A stretch of 50,831 nt of DNA from Pseudovibrio sp. Alg231-02 (lineage in GTDB: Bacteria; Pseudomonadota; Alphaproteobacteria; Rhizobiales; Stappiaceae): contig NZ_FREX01000001.1 in assembly GCF_900143565.1 (NCBI RefSeq), positions 1-50,831 on the forward strand, given 5' to 3'. Both the position numbers and the translations under genes were made by a program. Positions 1 through 8,851 of this stretch are shown piece after piece; within the stretch, counting starts at the first letter, position 1, and every line of letters starts with the position of its first letter. Under the pieces are notes generated by a model, which was given only the letters and a program-made list of their open reading frames with translations, was not told where the DNA came from and did not search any database.

Positions 1-2
1 TT

Positions 3-65
3 CCTGAGCAGGTCACCGATAAGTTCCGCGTCATTTCACGTCAAAACGATCAGGTTTTGAAGTGA
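3..65 (+). CDS. Possible 3' end of an upstream gene
   Basis: Frame 3 is open from the window edge to a TGA at 63-65 and reads as a plausible hydrophilic C-terminus ending VISRQNDQVLK. Only about 20 residues are visible, so no family can be named. It may be chance. Confidence 0.2.
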   Translation, partial: PEQVTDKFRVISRQNDQVLK

Positions 66-109
66 GATGGGTACATCAAAGATTTTGAACCAAGAGTTCT
101 GATATCCGT

Positions 110-3100
110 ATGACGACTTCCCCTACGAGAACATGTTTTGAGCACTTTCTGAACCATCTGCGGCGCGGTGGGCGTATAACCAAAATGGCTGGCACTACAG
201 CAAGTCGAGCGCCTTATCTTGCCGCTGCGCTAATTGCATCAGGGCCTTTGGTGTTGTCTGGAGAAACCGCCGACGCCCTCATAATGACTTGGGACGGGAG
301 CACATCGACCGATTGGTTTACAGGCAGTAACTGGGATCGCAATACTGCCCCGAATAGCTCGCAAGATGTTCAGATCAACACTACGACACCCAATCCGGTC
401 ACCGTTACAGACAAAACCACCAACGGAACTGCTCAAGCGAAACTTCTATCGGTCGGCTATGCAGGCGATGGCTCTCTGACGATATCCGATGGTGGCGAGA
501 TGAGTAATACCCATACCTATATCGGTCATTTCAACGGCTTAGTCGGCAGTGTTGAAGTGACCGGTACCGGATCAACCTTGGTCAGTTCAGAGACGCTATC
601 ACTCGGCTATGCAGGCGATGGCTCTCTGACGATATCCGATGGTGGTATGGTGAGTAACATGACGGGCATTATTGCCGGTTTCAGCGGCGCAACCGGCACT
701 GCTGAGGTGACTGGCACTGGGTCAACCTGGAGCAATTCGGGCAATCTGATTGTCGGTAGCAGCGGCGATGGTACTCTGACGATTTCAGAGGATGCAATAG
801 TGAGCGTGTCCGGTGTGACCCGGCTGGGCTCTGACTCACCAGGTTCTGGCGTTTTGAACATCGGTGCTGCAGCTGGGGATGCTGCGGTGGGGGCGGGAGA
901 GCTCAACACAGCAAAGGTAATCTTTGGTCCAGGAACAGGTACTATCAACTTCAACCACACGGATAGTGACTACACCTTCTCCGCAGATATCAGCGGGACT
1001 GGCAGTGTCAATCAGCTTTCGGGCACCACGATCCTGACAGGGACCAACACTTACACCGGCGAAACGATTGTGTCTGGCGGTACGTTGAAGTTGCGCGGCG
1101 GGAGTGTTTTGACCGATACTGCAGCGCTGAGGGTCGGCTATGCCGGCACCGGCGCATTAACCATTGCAGAGGGCAGTGAGGTCAACAGTGGATATCTGAA
1201 TATTGGCCGTGTGTCGGGCAGCGTGACTGTGACGGGTTCAGGATCTTCGTTAGATGTTGCTGCTATCTCAATAATTGGCTTGAATGGGACCGGAGCGCTG
1301 ACCATTTCCGACGGCGGTAAGGTTACCAATGGTCTGAACAGCATCATAGGTGGACTAGATGCCACAGGTGCCGTGACTGTGACGGATGACGGATCCGTCT
1401 GGGAGTCAGGCCCTCTTTTGGTCGGCCAGTATGGTGCCGGCTCCCTAAAAATAGAGAATGGCGGCAAGGTTACTTCTGATAGCACCACCATTGGCTTCAA
1501 CCGCGCCAGCTTCAGTGGGGCCAGTTCGGGTATTGTTACAGTGACGGGCGAAGGCTCCGCTTGGGAAAGCAGTGATCGTATTAAAGTCGGAGATAGAGCG
1601 CCCGGGACGCTGACGATAGCAGATGGCGCTATCGTGGATGTAGATGGTGATGTCGTGCTGGCCTTCGGCGCTGTTTCTCAAGGCACACTCAATATCGGCG
1701 CCGCGGCAGGTGAGACGGCTGTGAAGGCAGGCACCCTTGATACAGAGGCAGTGATATTTGGCGAGGGTACCGGGGTGATCAACTTTAACCACACGGATAC
1801 CGCTTACGTGTTCGCTCCAAAAATCATAGGAGACGGCGGGGTTAACCAGCTATCGGGCACCACGACCCTGACCGGTGCCAACACCTATACCGGCGGCACT
1901 ACCGTTTCAGGAGGCAAATTGGTTGTTGATGGCACCATTGGCGATGTTATAGTCAATGGCGGTAGCCTTGGCGGCTCGGGCACGATCAACGGTTCGGCAA
2001 CAATCACAAGCGGAACGATTGCTGCAGGCAACAGCCCTGGCACACTGACCATCGACGGCGACCTCAATCTTACTTCCGCCTCAGTTCTGGATTTCGAGCT
2101 TGGATCTCCTTCCGGCACATCGGGCGTGGACAATGACCTCATCGCCGTTGGCGGTGACCTGACGCTGGATGGATCGCTCAATGTCACTGATGCGGGTGGC
2201 TTTGACGCCGGGGTGTATAACCTGATCACTTATCGCGGCAGTTTGACTGATAACGGTCTGGTGGTGGGCACCGCGCCCACAGGCTTCCTTTACAACGTGC
2301 AGACTGCAACAGTCGGACAGGTCAACCTTCTGGTGAACCCAGACCAGCTGAGCTTCTGGAATGGCGTGGTAACAAGTGCTGATGGAACCGTTCATGGTGG
2401 TTCTGGTAGCTGGAGCAGTGCCGGGAGCAACTGGACCGATGCCACCGGTTCAGCAAGTGCACCTTATCAACCGGATAGCACGCTGATTTTCCAGGGAACA
2501 CCGGGCACAGTCGCGGTGGATAGCGCCGGGGTTTCGGTTTCCAAAGGCATGCAGTTTGCCGTGGACGGCTACAGCGTAACTGGCGGAGATGTGGCTCTGA
2601 ATGCTCGTTCTCAGTTTGATAACATTTCTTTCAGGGTCGGGAACGGAACCAACTTGGGCACCGGTTTCACCTCAACCATTGCTTCCAACCTGACCGGGAC
2701 TGGATCACTGCAAAAAACGGGTCTTGGAACTCTCGTCTTGATGGGTGACAACACCTACAACGGCAGCACCACTGTTTCAGAAGGAGTACTGGAGTTCAGG
2801 GATGGTGCTACCCTCAGTGAAGGCCAATTTTTTCGCGTTGGCGGTTCTGCAACAGCATCTCTGATCATTGCAGATGGCAGCGATGTTTCTGCAAGAATAT
2901 ATACCTTTGTCGCTACGGGCGCCGGTTCGTCTGGAGCTGTAACGGTAACAGGCCCTGGTACACGTTTTCAAGCTGGGAGTACTTTTGGCATTGGGTACGA
3001 TGGAAACGGAACCCTGAGTATCTTGGAGGGCGGTTTAGTTTCCGGCATTTATGGCAATATCGGCTCGTATGCAGGCTCCACCGGAACAGTGGAGGTGACT

Positions 3101-5200
3101 GGAGAAGGGTCGCATTGGAAGAACAATTTCGGTTTGGATACACAAGGTATCAGTCTTGCCGTGGGACGTGACGGGACCGGAACTCTGACCATTGCCGAAG
3201 GTGGTCGGGTGACCAGTCAAAAAGGGGTTATCGGTTCTGGAGCTGGTTCTTCGGGGGACGTAGTCGTGACCGGAGATGGGTCTCTCTGGGGAAACAGCCA
3301 CTATATGAACATCGGAATGTTCGGAAGGGGTACCCTGACGATCTCAGATGGTGGCGTGGTTGAAGTAGAGAACAGCGTTCATCTGGGCAGACAGACAGGT
3401 TCCAGTGGTACGCTCAACATTGGTGCTGCTGCAGGTGACCTGGCTCAGGCAGCAGGTGTTTTAGATGCCGCAGCGGTTAAAGTTGGTGATGGTACCGGGG
3501 TGATCAACTTCAACCATACGGATACTGACTACACCTTCTCACATGCGATCTCGGGAGGTGGTACTGTCAATCAGCTTGCCGGCACCACGATCCTGACCGG
3601 CACCAACACCTATACTGGTGGCACCACTGTTTCAGGTGGCGAGCTGGTTGTTAATGGCACCATTGGTGATGTTACAGTCAACGGCGGTAGCCTTGGCGGG
3701 TCAGGGACTGTAGGGGCTGTTGCTTTCCATTCAGGTGCCGTAATCGCTCCGGGAAACTCCATCGGGACTCTGAATGCGACTTCTCTTGTTTTCAATAGTG
3801 GTTCAACCTTTGAAGTTGAGTTGAACGATGGGGGCAATGCAGCAGGCATCAACAACGATCTGCTGGCTGCCAGCGGTACCGTGACAATCAATGGCGGAAC
3901 GGTGCATGTTAAGCCGGAGAACGGAACCGACGATGGTTCAACCTACGCTGCAAATACGGTCTATACGATTATGAGCGCTGTAGGGGGCGTCTCCGGAACA
4001 TTTGATTCATCCACCCCAACAGATGACTTCGCATTCCTTGATTTCGCTCTGTCATACGATGCCAACAACGTTTATCTGAGTTCCCAAATGGCATCCAGCA
4101 CGTTCTGCATGCCCGGGATGAGTGCTAATCAGTGCTCTACAGGTGAAGGTACGTTCTCACTTGGCAGTGGGCCTTTATACAACGCGGTGCTCAACCTTTC
4201 AGGTGAAGAGGCACCGCAGGCGCTTGATCACCTTTCTGGTGAAGTACACGCTTCGATCAGGACAGCGCTGCTTGAGGACAGCCGCTTTGCACGCGAAGCA
4301 GCGTTGAACCGTATGCGTATTGCAACGGGAGCTGTGGCCGCCGACGGACAGGCACAGGCTGAAAAACGTATCAGCGAGAGCGCCTCTTTCTGGGGGCACG
4401 GCTTTGGCGCCTGGGGGAGCTGGAGTGGAAACCACAACACTGCAGGGCTTGATCGCTCGGTCGGCGGGTTGTTTGTGGGAGGCGATGTCCTGATCGGTGA
4501 TAATACCCGTCTTGGAGCTTTTGGCGGTTACGATGATAGCAGGTTAGAGGTGAATGGCAGAAGGTCCTCTGCAACAGTAGATACAGTGTATTTGGGTGCC
4601 TATGGTGGAGCTCAGTTTGATGCTCTGGGGCTCCGTGTTGGTGGCAGCTATGCATGGCATGATATCGACACAGCACGCTCGGTTGCTTTTACTGGCCTCT
4701 CTGAAAACCTGGCTGGTTCCTATGATGCGCGCACTGCTCAGTTCTTTGGTGAGGTGGGATATCGGTTTGATCACAACACGAGCAGTCTGGAACCTTTTGC
4801 CAATGTGTCCTACGTCCGCTTATCTAGCGACGGGTACTCTGAAACCGGCGGCACAGCGGCTCTGACGGCTGGTCACGAAACCATAGATAGCACCTTTACC
4901 ACTATCGGGTTGCGAGTAGCAACCCTAGCTGACCTTGGTGAGTTCAACGCGAAGCTTTCAGCTCAAGCCGCTTGGCAGCATGCGTTCGGCGACAAGGAGC
5001 CGTTTGCCAGCCATGCCTTTAATGGTGGAAGTACCTTCTCTGTCGCGGGTGCGCCGGTTGCCAAAGATGCCCTGGTGCTTGATGTGGGCGCAGCAGTTGA
5101 CCTGGGAGAGGATGTAGCCATTGGATTGTCCTACAATGGTCGGTTCGGTTCTGGGCTCACCGATCAGGGGCTCAGGGCAAACCTTACCTTGCGTTTCTGA
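110..5200 (+). CDS. Large autotransporter (type Va secretion) with repeat-rich passenger
   Basis: Probably a secreted or surface-anchored adhesin-like protein. The 1696-residue product has a signal sequence, a beta-helical passenger, and a C-terminal outer-membrane barrel from about residue 1425 that ends in the terminal aromatic residue (LTLRF) expected for BAM recognition. The passenger carries many copies of a module built around GxGxLTIxDGG and VTGxGS. It also has three or more autotransporter-associated strand repeats of the type TILTGTNTYTGxTxVSGG (near residues 305, 585 and 1165). The ATG at 110 gives an extended signal region of about 56 residues. The in-frame ATG at 185 gives an ordinary 31-residue signal peptide ending near ETADA, and neither start has a clear Shine-Dalgarno sequence. 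A perfect hairpin follows the stop. The ligand cannot be inferred. Confidence 0.93.
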   Translation: MTTSPTRTCFEHFLNHLRRGGRITKMAGTTASRAPYLAAALIASGPLVLSGETADALIMTWDGSTSTDWFTGSNWDRNTAPNSSQDVQINTTTPNPVTVTDKTTNGTAQAKLLSVGYAGDGSLTISDGGEMSNTHTYIGHFNGLVGSVEVTGTGSTLVSSETLSLGYAGDGSLTISDGGMVSNMTGIIAGFSGATGTAEVTGTGSTWSNSGNLIVGSSGDGTLTISEDAIVSVSGVTRLGSDSPGSGVLNIGAAAGDAAVGAGELNTAKVIFGPGTGTINFNHTDSDYTFSADISGTGSVNQLSGTTILTGTNTYTGETIVSGGTLKLRGGSVLTDTAALRVGYAGTGALTIAEGSEVNSGYLNIGRVSGSVTVTGSGSSLDVAAISIIGLNGTGALTISDGGKVTNGLNSIIGGLDATGAVTVTDDGSVWESGPLLVGQYGAGSLKIENGGKVTSDSTTIGFNRASFSGASSGIVTVTGEGSAWESSDRIKVGDRAPGTLTIADGAIVDVDGDVVLAFGAVSQGTLNIGAAAGETAVKAGTLDTEAVIFGEGTGVINFNHTDTAYVFAPKIIGDGGVNQLSGTTTLTGANTYTGGTTVSGGKLVVDGTIGDVIVNGGSLGGSGTINGSATITSGTIAAGNSPGTLTIDGDLNLTSASVLDFELGSPSGTSGVDNDLIAVGGDLTLDGSLNVTDAGGFDAGVYNLITYRGSLTDNGLVVGTAPTGFLYNVQTATVGQVNLLVNPDQLSFWNGVVTSADGTVHGGSGSWSSAGSNWTDATGSASAPYQPDSTLIFQGTPGTVAVDSAGVSVSKGMQFAVDGYSVTGGDVALNARSQFDNISFRVGNGTNLGTGFTSTIASNLTGTGSLQKTGLGTLVLMGDNTYNGSTTVSEGVLEFRDGATLSEGQFFRVGGSATASLIIADGSDVSARIYTFVATGAGSSGAVTVTGPGTRFQAGSTFGIGYDGNGTLSILEGGLVSGIYGNIGSYAGSTGTVEVTGEGSHWKNNFGLDTQGISLAVGRDGTGTLTIAEGGRVTSQKGVIGSGAGSSGDVVVTGDGSLWGNSHYMNIGMFGRGTLTISDGGVVEVENSVHLGRQTGSSGTLNIGAAAGDLAQAAGVLDAAAVKVGDGTGVINFNHTDTDYTFSHAISGGGTVNQLAGTTILTGTNTYTGGTTVSGGELVVNGTIGDVTVNGGSLGGSGTVGAVAFHSGAVIAPGNSIGTLNATSLVFNSGSTFEVELNDGGNAAGINNDLLAASGTVTINGGTVHVKPENGTDDGSTYAANTVYTIMSAVGGVSGTFDSSTPTDDFAFLDFALSYDANNVYLSSQMASSTFCMPGMSANQCSTGEGTFSLGSGPLYNAVLNLSGEEAPQALDHLSGEVHASIRTALLEDSRFAREAALNRMRIATGAVAADGQAQAEKRISESASFWGHGFGAWGSWSGNHNTAGLDRSVGGLFVGGDVLIGDNTRLGAFGGYDDSRLEVNGRRSSATVDTVYLGAYGGAQFDALGLRVGGSYAWHDIDTARSVAFTGLSENLAGSYDARTAQFFGEVGYRFDHNTSSLEPFANVSYVRLSSDGYSETGGTAALTAGHETIDSTFTTIGLRVATLADLGEFNAKLSAQAAWQHAFGDKEPFASHAFNGGSTFSVAGAPVAKDALVLDVGAAVDLGEDVAIGLSYNGRFGSGLTDQGLRANLTLRF
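454..645 (+). repeat. Exact 42-bp duplication inside the autotransporter passenger
   Basis: Positions 454-495 and 604-645 are identical over 42 bp and encode the same module core (GYAGDGSLTISDGG). They lie 150 bp apart, an exact multiple of three, so recombination between them would remove 50 codons in frame. Confidence 0.85.
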
Positions 5201-5235
5201 TCATCTTTGAGCTTCCATCACCGCACAGACCATCA

Positions 5236-5262
5236 CGCCGCTGTCCGCAATCGACAGCGGCG
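5236..5262 (+). terminator. Hairpin terminator after the first autotransporter
   Basis: The arms at 5236-5245 and 5253-5262 (CGCCGCTGTC/GACAGCGGCG) form a perfect 10-bp GC-rich stem with a 7-nt loop, 36 bp after the stop codon. No strong T-run follows, so termination is probable rather than certain. Confidence 0.6.
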
Positions 5263-5469
5263 GGCAAAACTTCTTAAAACAGAACGAGAATTAAAATGCG
5301 ATATCCTTGCATGAGACGCATGGCGATTGGACTGTTCCCTGCGCACTTACCTCATCACACGATGGCCACAGCATCTGTTCTCGTAACCAATGATAGCAAT
5401 GTGTCACAGCACTTAGCCAAATAACGACATTATTTCGATGGCAGCGTATTAACATTAGGGAGAGAGCCT

Positions 5470-7926
5470 ATGCAAAAAGACCACCGCATTCGCTTAGAAA
5501 TCACCAATAACACCTCATCCATTTTCACTTTTGAGCAAGCTCACTTAGAATATGGTCAACTCGCAGATGATAACGAGTGGCCAAAAGAAATAACTACTGA
5601 TGGTGGCCAAGTAACCGTCGAGTGTGATGAGGCGAACAGGTCTGTCGCAGGGTGCGCTGGCTGGGTAAAATACAAATCTGCGTCGCCTGAAAACCCTATC
5701 AGCATCTATTTCACATTCGCCAATCCGATTGGGAACGTGAACAAAATCGATGCCGGCACAAGCGATCAGATATACGAAACCATGACTTCTCAGTTCCTGC
5801 CGGTGCAGAGAGTTTTCCCAACCGAAGGTTCCGAGGGGCACTATTGGATGGTGGATGCATCCAGTACAGATGGAAAAACCAACGAAGCAAGATTTGTGAT
5901 TGAAAGCGGTGATACGACGGAAATTATTCCGGAGAACCTACAGCTGGTAAATGCAGCTGCTACTTTTGACAGTGTCAATGCAAACTCCGGCGGGACTGGC
6001 TACTATTTGACCATCCACACTTCGATCTACTCACATTTTAAAGGAGTTGGCGCTTTTGGATCAAAGTTAATCTTCACACACACAGACGTACTGCTTCCCC
6101 ATCAGCAAGGTACATATATGATTGGAGATAAAATCCAAAAAAAACATGGTGGCAGCTCAACAATTAAAGCAACTTATAATACCGAACATGATCCCGCATG
6201 GGGTCATCCAGGAGGTGTTCAAGTATGCGGTAGCTATATGGCACTTGCTCTGGAGAAAAGTGACAAACATAACACCTGCTCAGAAGTACAAATCTACGAT
6301 GTCCGCCCCACGGCAAAAAACAAACCGATGAAACTTCTGACCACGATCCCGAGAGACGATAGCGGGGTAAATGGCGCAGGGATGACGAAAGAAAAGTCAG
6401 TAGGTGATGAAAAAGGGAAATACATTGTCATTGCAGGGGATAGCCCAGGGCTAAGCGTCTATCGATCTAAAACAGCTGAAATTAGTACACAACCCGACCA
6501 GTTTGATCTCATTCAGTTGATTTCAAAAAAAGATCTTCCTGACACATTTAGTCCGGAGGGTGGCTTCGCTCTCGCGACACAGGAAGATGGCCAGCTCTTT
6601 ATTTTCACGATGCACGGCACCGATAGAAGTTTTGGTTTATATCGGCTCCAGATTGAAGGAGATCATAACGCAACTGTAACGCAAGTTCGTGCTCCAATAC
6701 TATTGGAAACTGGCCCCTCCTCATCAGCCGACACGGAAGCAAGATACGACGATATGTCAGGTGCTATCAGCTTAGCTGGTCTCAAAGCGAACTATATGCC
6801 AGGTGTGGATATGATGTCACCGTCTGACCTGGGCGCCAATTTCAGATGGGGAAAGGGTCTTCAGATTACATCATCCACCAGTATTGAAATTTTTGCAACA
6901 TCCAGAAGTGCTTTCCCATATCCGCCTTTCTTCCCTGGAGTGTTTTCAGTCGCGACTTGGAAGGCGGACACCGCTATCGATGCTGTCTGGTGGCCTAGCA
7001 TTTATTACACTACAGGCTCCTCGGTGGCGATCGCTACAGATTACAACTCAGGCTGCCTGGAAATGAACCGTGGCTCCGGCGGAAACAGCAACAAACTTTA
7101 CTACCGAGTAGGAAGGGCACATTTCTCCGACAATCGTATCGACTTTGGAAACGGTATATATTTTACAAGCAGCTCCGACTTTGCCGTATCTATGGATAAT
7201 AAAGACCACTGTATCTGTGTACATAGGGAAAGTGGGAGTGGCAATAAGCTATATTATGCCGTTGGACTTGCGGATATAGGTGCCAAGACAGTCAATTGGG
7301 GCAATAATCAAAATTACACCACCGGGACCAAGGTCGCAGTCGCCATGGATAATCATGGTAACTGCGTTGAGCTACACACCGGTAGCGGCGACGACAAAAA
7401 CAATCTCTACTACATGGTTGGGATCGTTAACTCCACTGCAAAGACAATACATTGGGGAGATAGCGACAAGTATGACACGGGCGCTGACATTGCCATCGCA
7501 ATGGATGATCATGGTAATTGTGTAGAGACACATAGAGGCAACCCGGCTTCTGGTAACGACGATAAACTTTACTACCGCGTTGGCAGAATAGACTTCAGCA
7601 AGAAGACCATAATTTGGGGTGATAGTATCCAATACGATTCAGGCTCAGATCACTCAGTAGCGATGGACAATAGTGGTAATTGTGTGGAGGTTCATCGAGG
7701 TCGCGGTAGCAGCGTTGACCTATACTACCGTACTGGAAAAATACAATTTGAGAAAAAAAAGATAGACTGGAGTGAAAGTAAGAAATACGACCATGGCTCT
7801 AATCTTGCTGTAACCATGGATAATAATGGCCACCTTATAGAAGTGCACAGGCATTCGGAAGGTGGCGATGACAGCAATAAGCTATACTACAAAATTGGTT
7901 TGCCGGATCTGGACCCCGCTGACTAA
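5470..7926 (+). CDS. Toxin/lectin-like protein: aegerolysin/ET79-like N-terminus plus six-unit C-terminal repeat
   Basis: The 818-residue product has no obvious signal peptide or membrane segment. Residues 1-150 resemble aegerolysin/ET79-type beta-sandwich lipid-binding proteins: an opening RIRLEITNNTS strand, a GWVKYK segment, and an ANPIGNVNK segment matching their NPxxGxN region. Residues 170-490 are unassigned and beta-rich. Residues 505-813 contain six tandem units of about 48 residues with the pattern IxWGxSxxYDxG, then VAMDxxGNCVEVHxG, then LYYxVG. This repeat suggests a beta-propeller, probably sugar-binding. The start has a good ribosome site (GGGAGAG, 8-10 nt upstream). The gene is flanked by hairpins and appears monocistronic. 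A contact-delivered toxin or lectin is my inference; the fold assignments are by eye. Confidence 0.75.
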   Translation: MQKDHRIRLEITNNTSSIFTFEQAHLEYGQLADDNEWPKEITTDGGQVTVECDEANRSVAGCAGWVKYKSASPENPISIYFTFANPIGNVNKIDAGTSDQIYETMTSQFLPVQRVFPTEGSEGHYWMVDASSTDGKTNEARFVIESGDTTEIIPENLQLVNAAATFDSVNANSGGTGYYLTIHTSIYSHFKGVGAFGSKLIFTHTDVLLPHQQGTYMIGDKIQKKHGGSSTIKATYNTEHDPAWGHPGGVQVCGSYMALALEKSDKHNTCSEVQIYDVRPTAKNKPMKLLTTIPRDDSGVNGAGMTKEKSVGDEKGKYIVIAGDSPGLSVYRSKTAEISTQPDQFDLIQLISKKDLPDTFSPEGGFALATQEDGQLFIFTMHGTDRSFGLYRLQIEGDHNATVTQVRAPILLETGPSSSADTEARYDDMSGAISLAGLKANYMPGVDMMSPSDLGANFRWGKGLQITSSTSIEIFATSRSAFPYPPFFPGVFSVATWKADTAIDAVWWPSIYYTTGSSVAIATDYNSGCLEMNRGSGGNSNKLYYRVGRAHFSDNRIDFGNGIYFTSSSDFAVSMDNKDHCICVHRESGSGNKLYYAVGLADIGAKTVNWGNNQNYTTGTKVAVAMDNHGNCVELHTGSGDDKNNLYYMVGIVNSTAKTIHWGDSDKYDTGADIAIAMDDHGNCVETHRGNPASGNDDKLYYRVGRIDFSKKTIIWGDSIQYDSGSDHSVAMDNSGNCVEVHRGRGSSVDLYYRTGKIQFEKKKIDWSESKKYDHGSNLAVTMDNNGHLIEVHRHSEGGDDSNKLYYKIGLPDLDPAD

Positions 7927-7955
7927 GCTCTTCCCTTGCAAAGCACAGCGTACTT

Positions 7956-7983
7956 CAAACTCCCCGTAGTGACGGGGAGTTTG
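7956..7983 (+). terminator. Strong hairpin terminator after the toxin-like gene
   Basis: A perfect 12-bp stem (CAAACTCCCCGT/ACGGGGAGTTTG, 7956-7967 and 7972-7983) with an AGTG loop lies 30 bp after the stop codon. The A/T ends of the stem partly replace a U-tract. Confidence 0.75.
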
Positions 7984-8454
7984 GTATATGAGCGGCGATA
8001 TGTGCGATGAAAAATGAGCAATCATAGAAAAGCTGTATACGTCCGCTGTACCCGACCTATAAACTAGGGATAGATGTTGGAGAGTAATAAACTTTCATTC
8101 TGACAAGCAGACAAAGCGGCAGAAGTCTGCCGATACGAGCGACTTATTAAATGCATACTGGTCGCAACACACATTCTCACAACAACAGCTTTTTGAGGAT
8201 TAAAGATTCATACCAAAGGGCCTCTGCAGACTTTGACCGGAACACAGGGCTTCGCGGGTGCAGCAAATAGCTTGTGACCAATTGTGGACGTTCAACTTAT
8301 ATCTAAGTGCTTCCGAACAGAGCATGACTTCAACTATGGGTCGATTCTAGTCTGCTTGTTACTGAGTGATCTAAGTTGCCATTTCTGCAGGCCTAGGCAT
8401 TTACAATCCCAAAGTTATGTTACTGCTGAGTGTTATCATGTTCGATGGGCGAGG

Positions 8455-8700
8455 AAATGTGAGCGTTCTTTCCAAAAAATAATTTTCCAAAGCAATGCCC
8501 CCGATCCGTGCATGCAATCGCTAGATATCGATTTCGGGCTCCTGCTTGACCTGTTTGTCAGCTCCAACAACATTTGGCATTGCACCAAGAGCCTGCTCTT
8601 TCTATTGTTTGATCTGGTTCGCGTGCATATCAAAGTCCGGAGCTAACTCGCTCAAGATCTTCTCACCGTGAATAGCAGCAAGGCAATTTTCGCTTTAAGG
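8455..8700 (-). pseudogene. Decayed IS3-family transposase OrfA fragment
   Basis: The minus strand reads AIHGEKILSELA, then DFDMHANQIKQ, stop, KEQ, and further on EPEIDI, stop, RLHARIGGIALENYFLER. This follows the OrfA pattern of the IS3 family (FDVHANQITQWKEQ ... LHAKIGELTLENDFLERAL). Two TAG codons replace the expected W and K codons. Upstream, the LKAKIAL-like start is in a different frame, which indicates a frameshift. An OrfB remnant may continue toward 8300 but is too degraded to assert. The rest of 7984-8851 shows no convincing gene. Confidence 0.65.
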
Positions 8701-8851
8701 ACCGGGTTATGATTCCGACGGGAGACGCCTGCTTAAGGTGTTCTCCTGTTCACAGCATAATGCCCGTTTCAGAAGCAAGATCCACTTAACTCAACTGGCT
8801 GAAAAACATAGGCCAGCTCTAACAATGCCAAGTTGCTCTTTGCGCACAACG

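Noticed and set aside
239-3891. Many minus-strand open frames inside the first autotransporter
   Set aside because: They are antisense shadows of a long, repeat-rich real gene, with low-complexity Pro/Ser/Val composition and no ribosome sites.
8284-8646. 120-codon plus-strand frame
   Set aside because: It lies antisense to a recognisable decayed IS3 OrfA.
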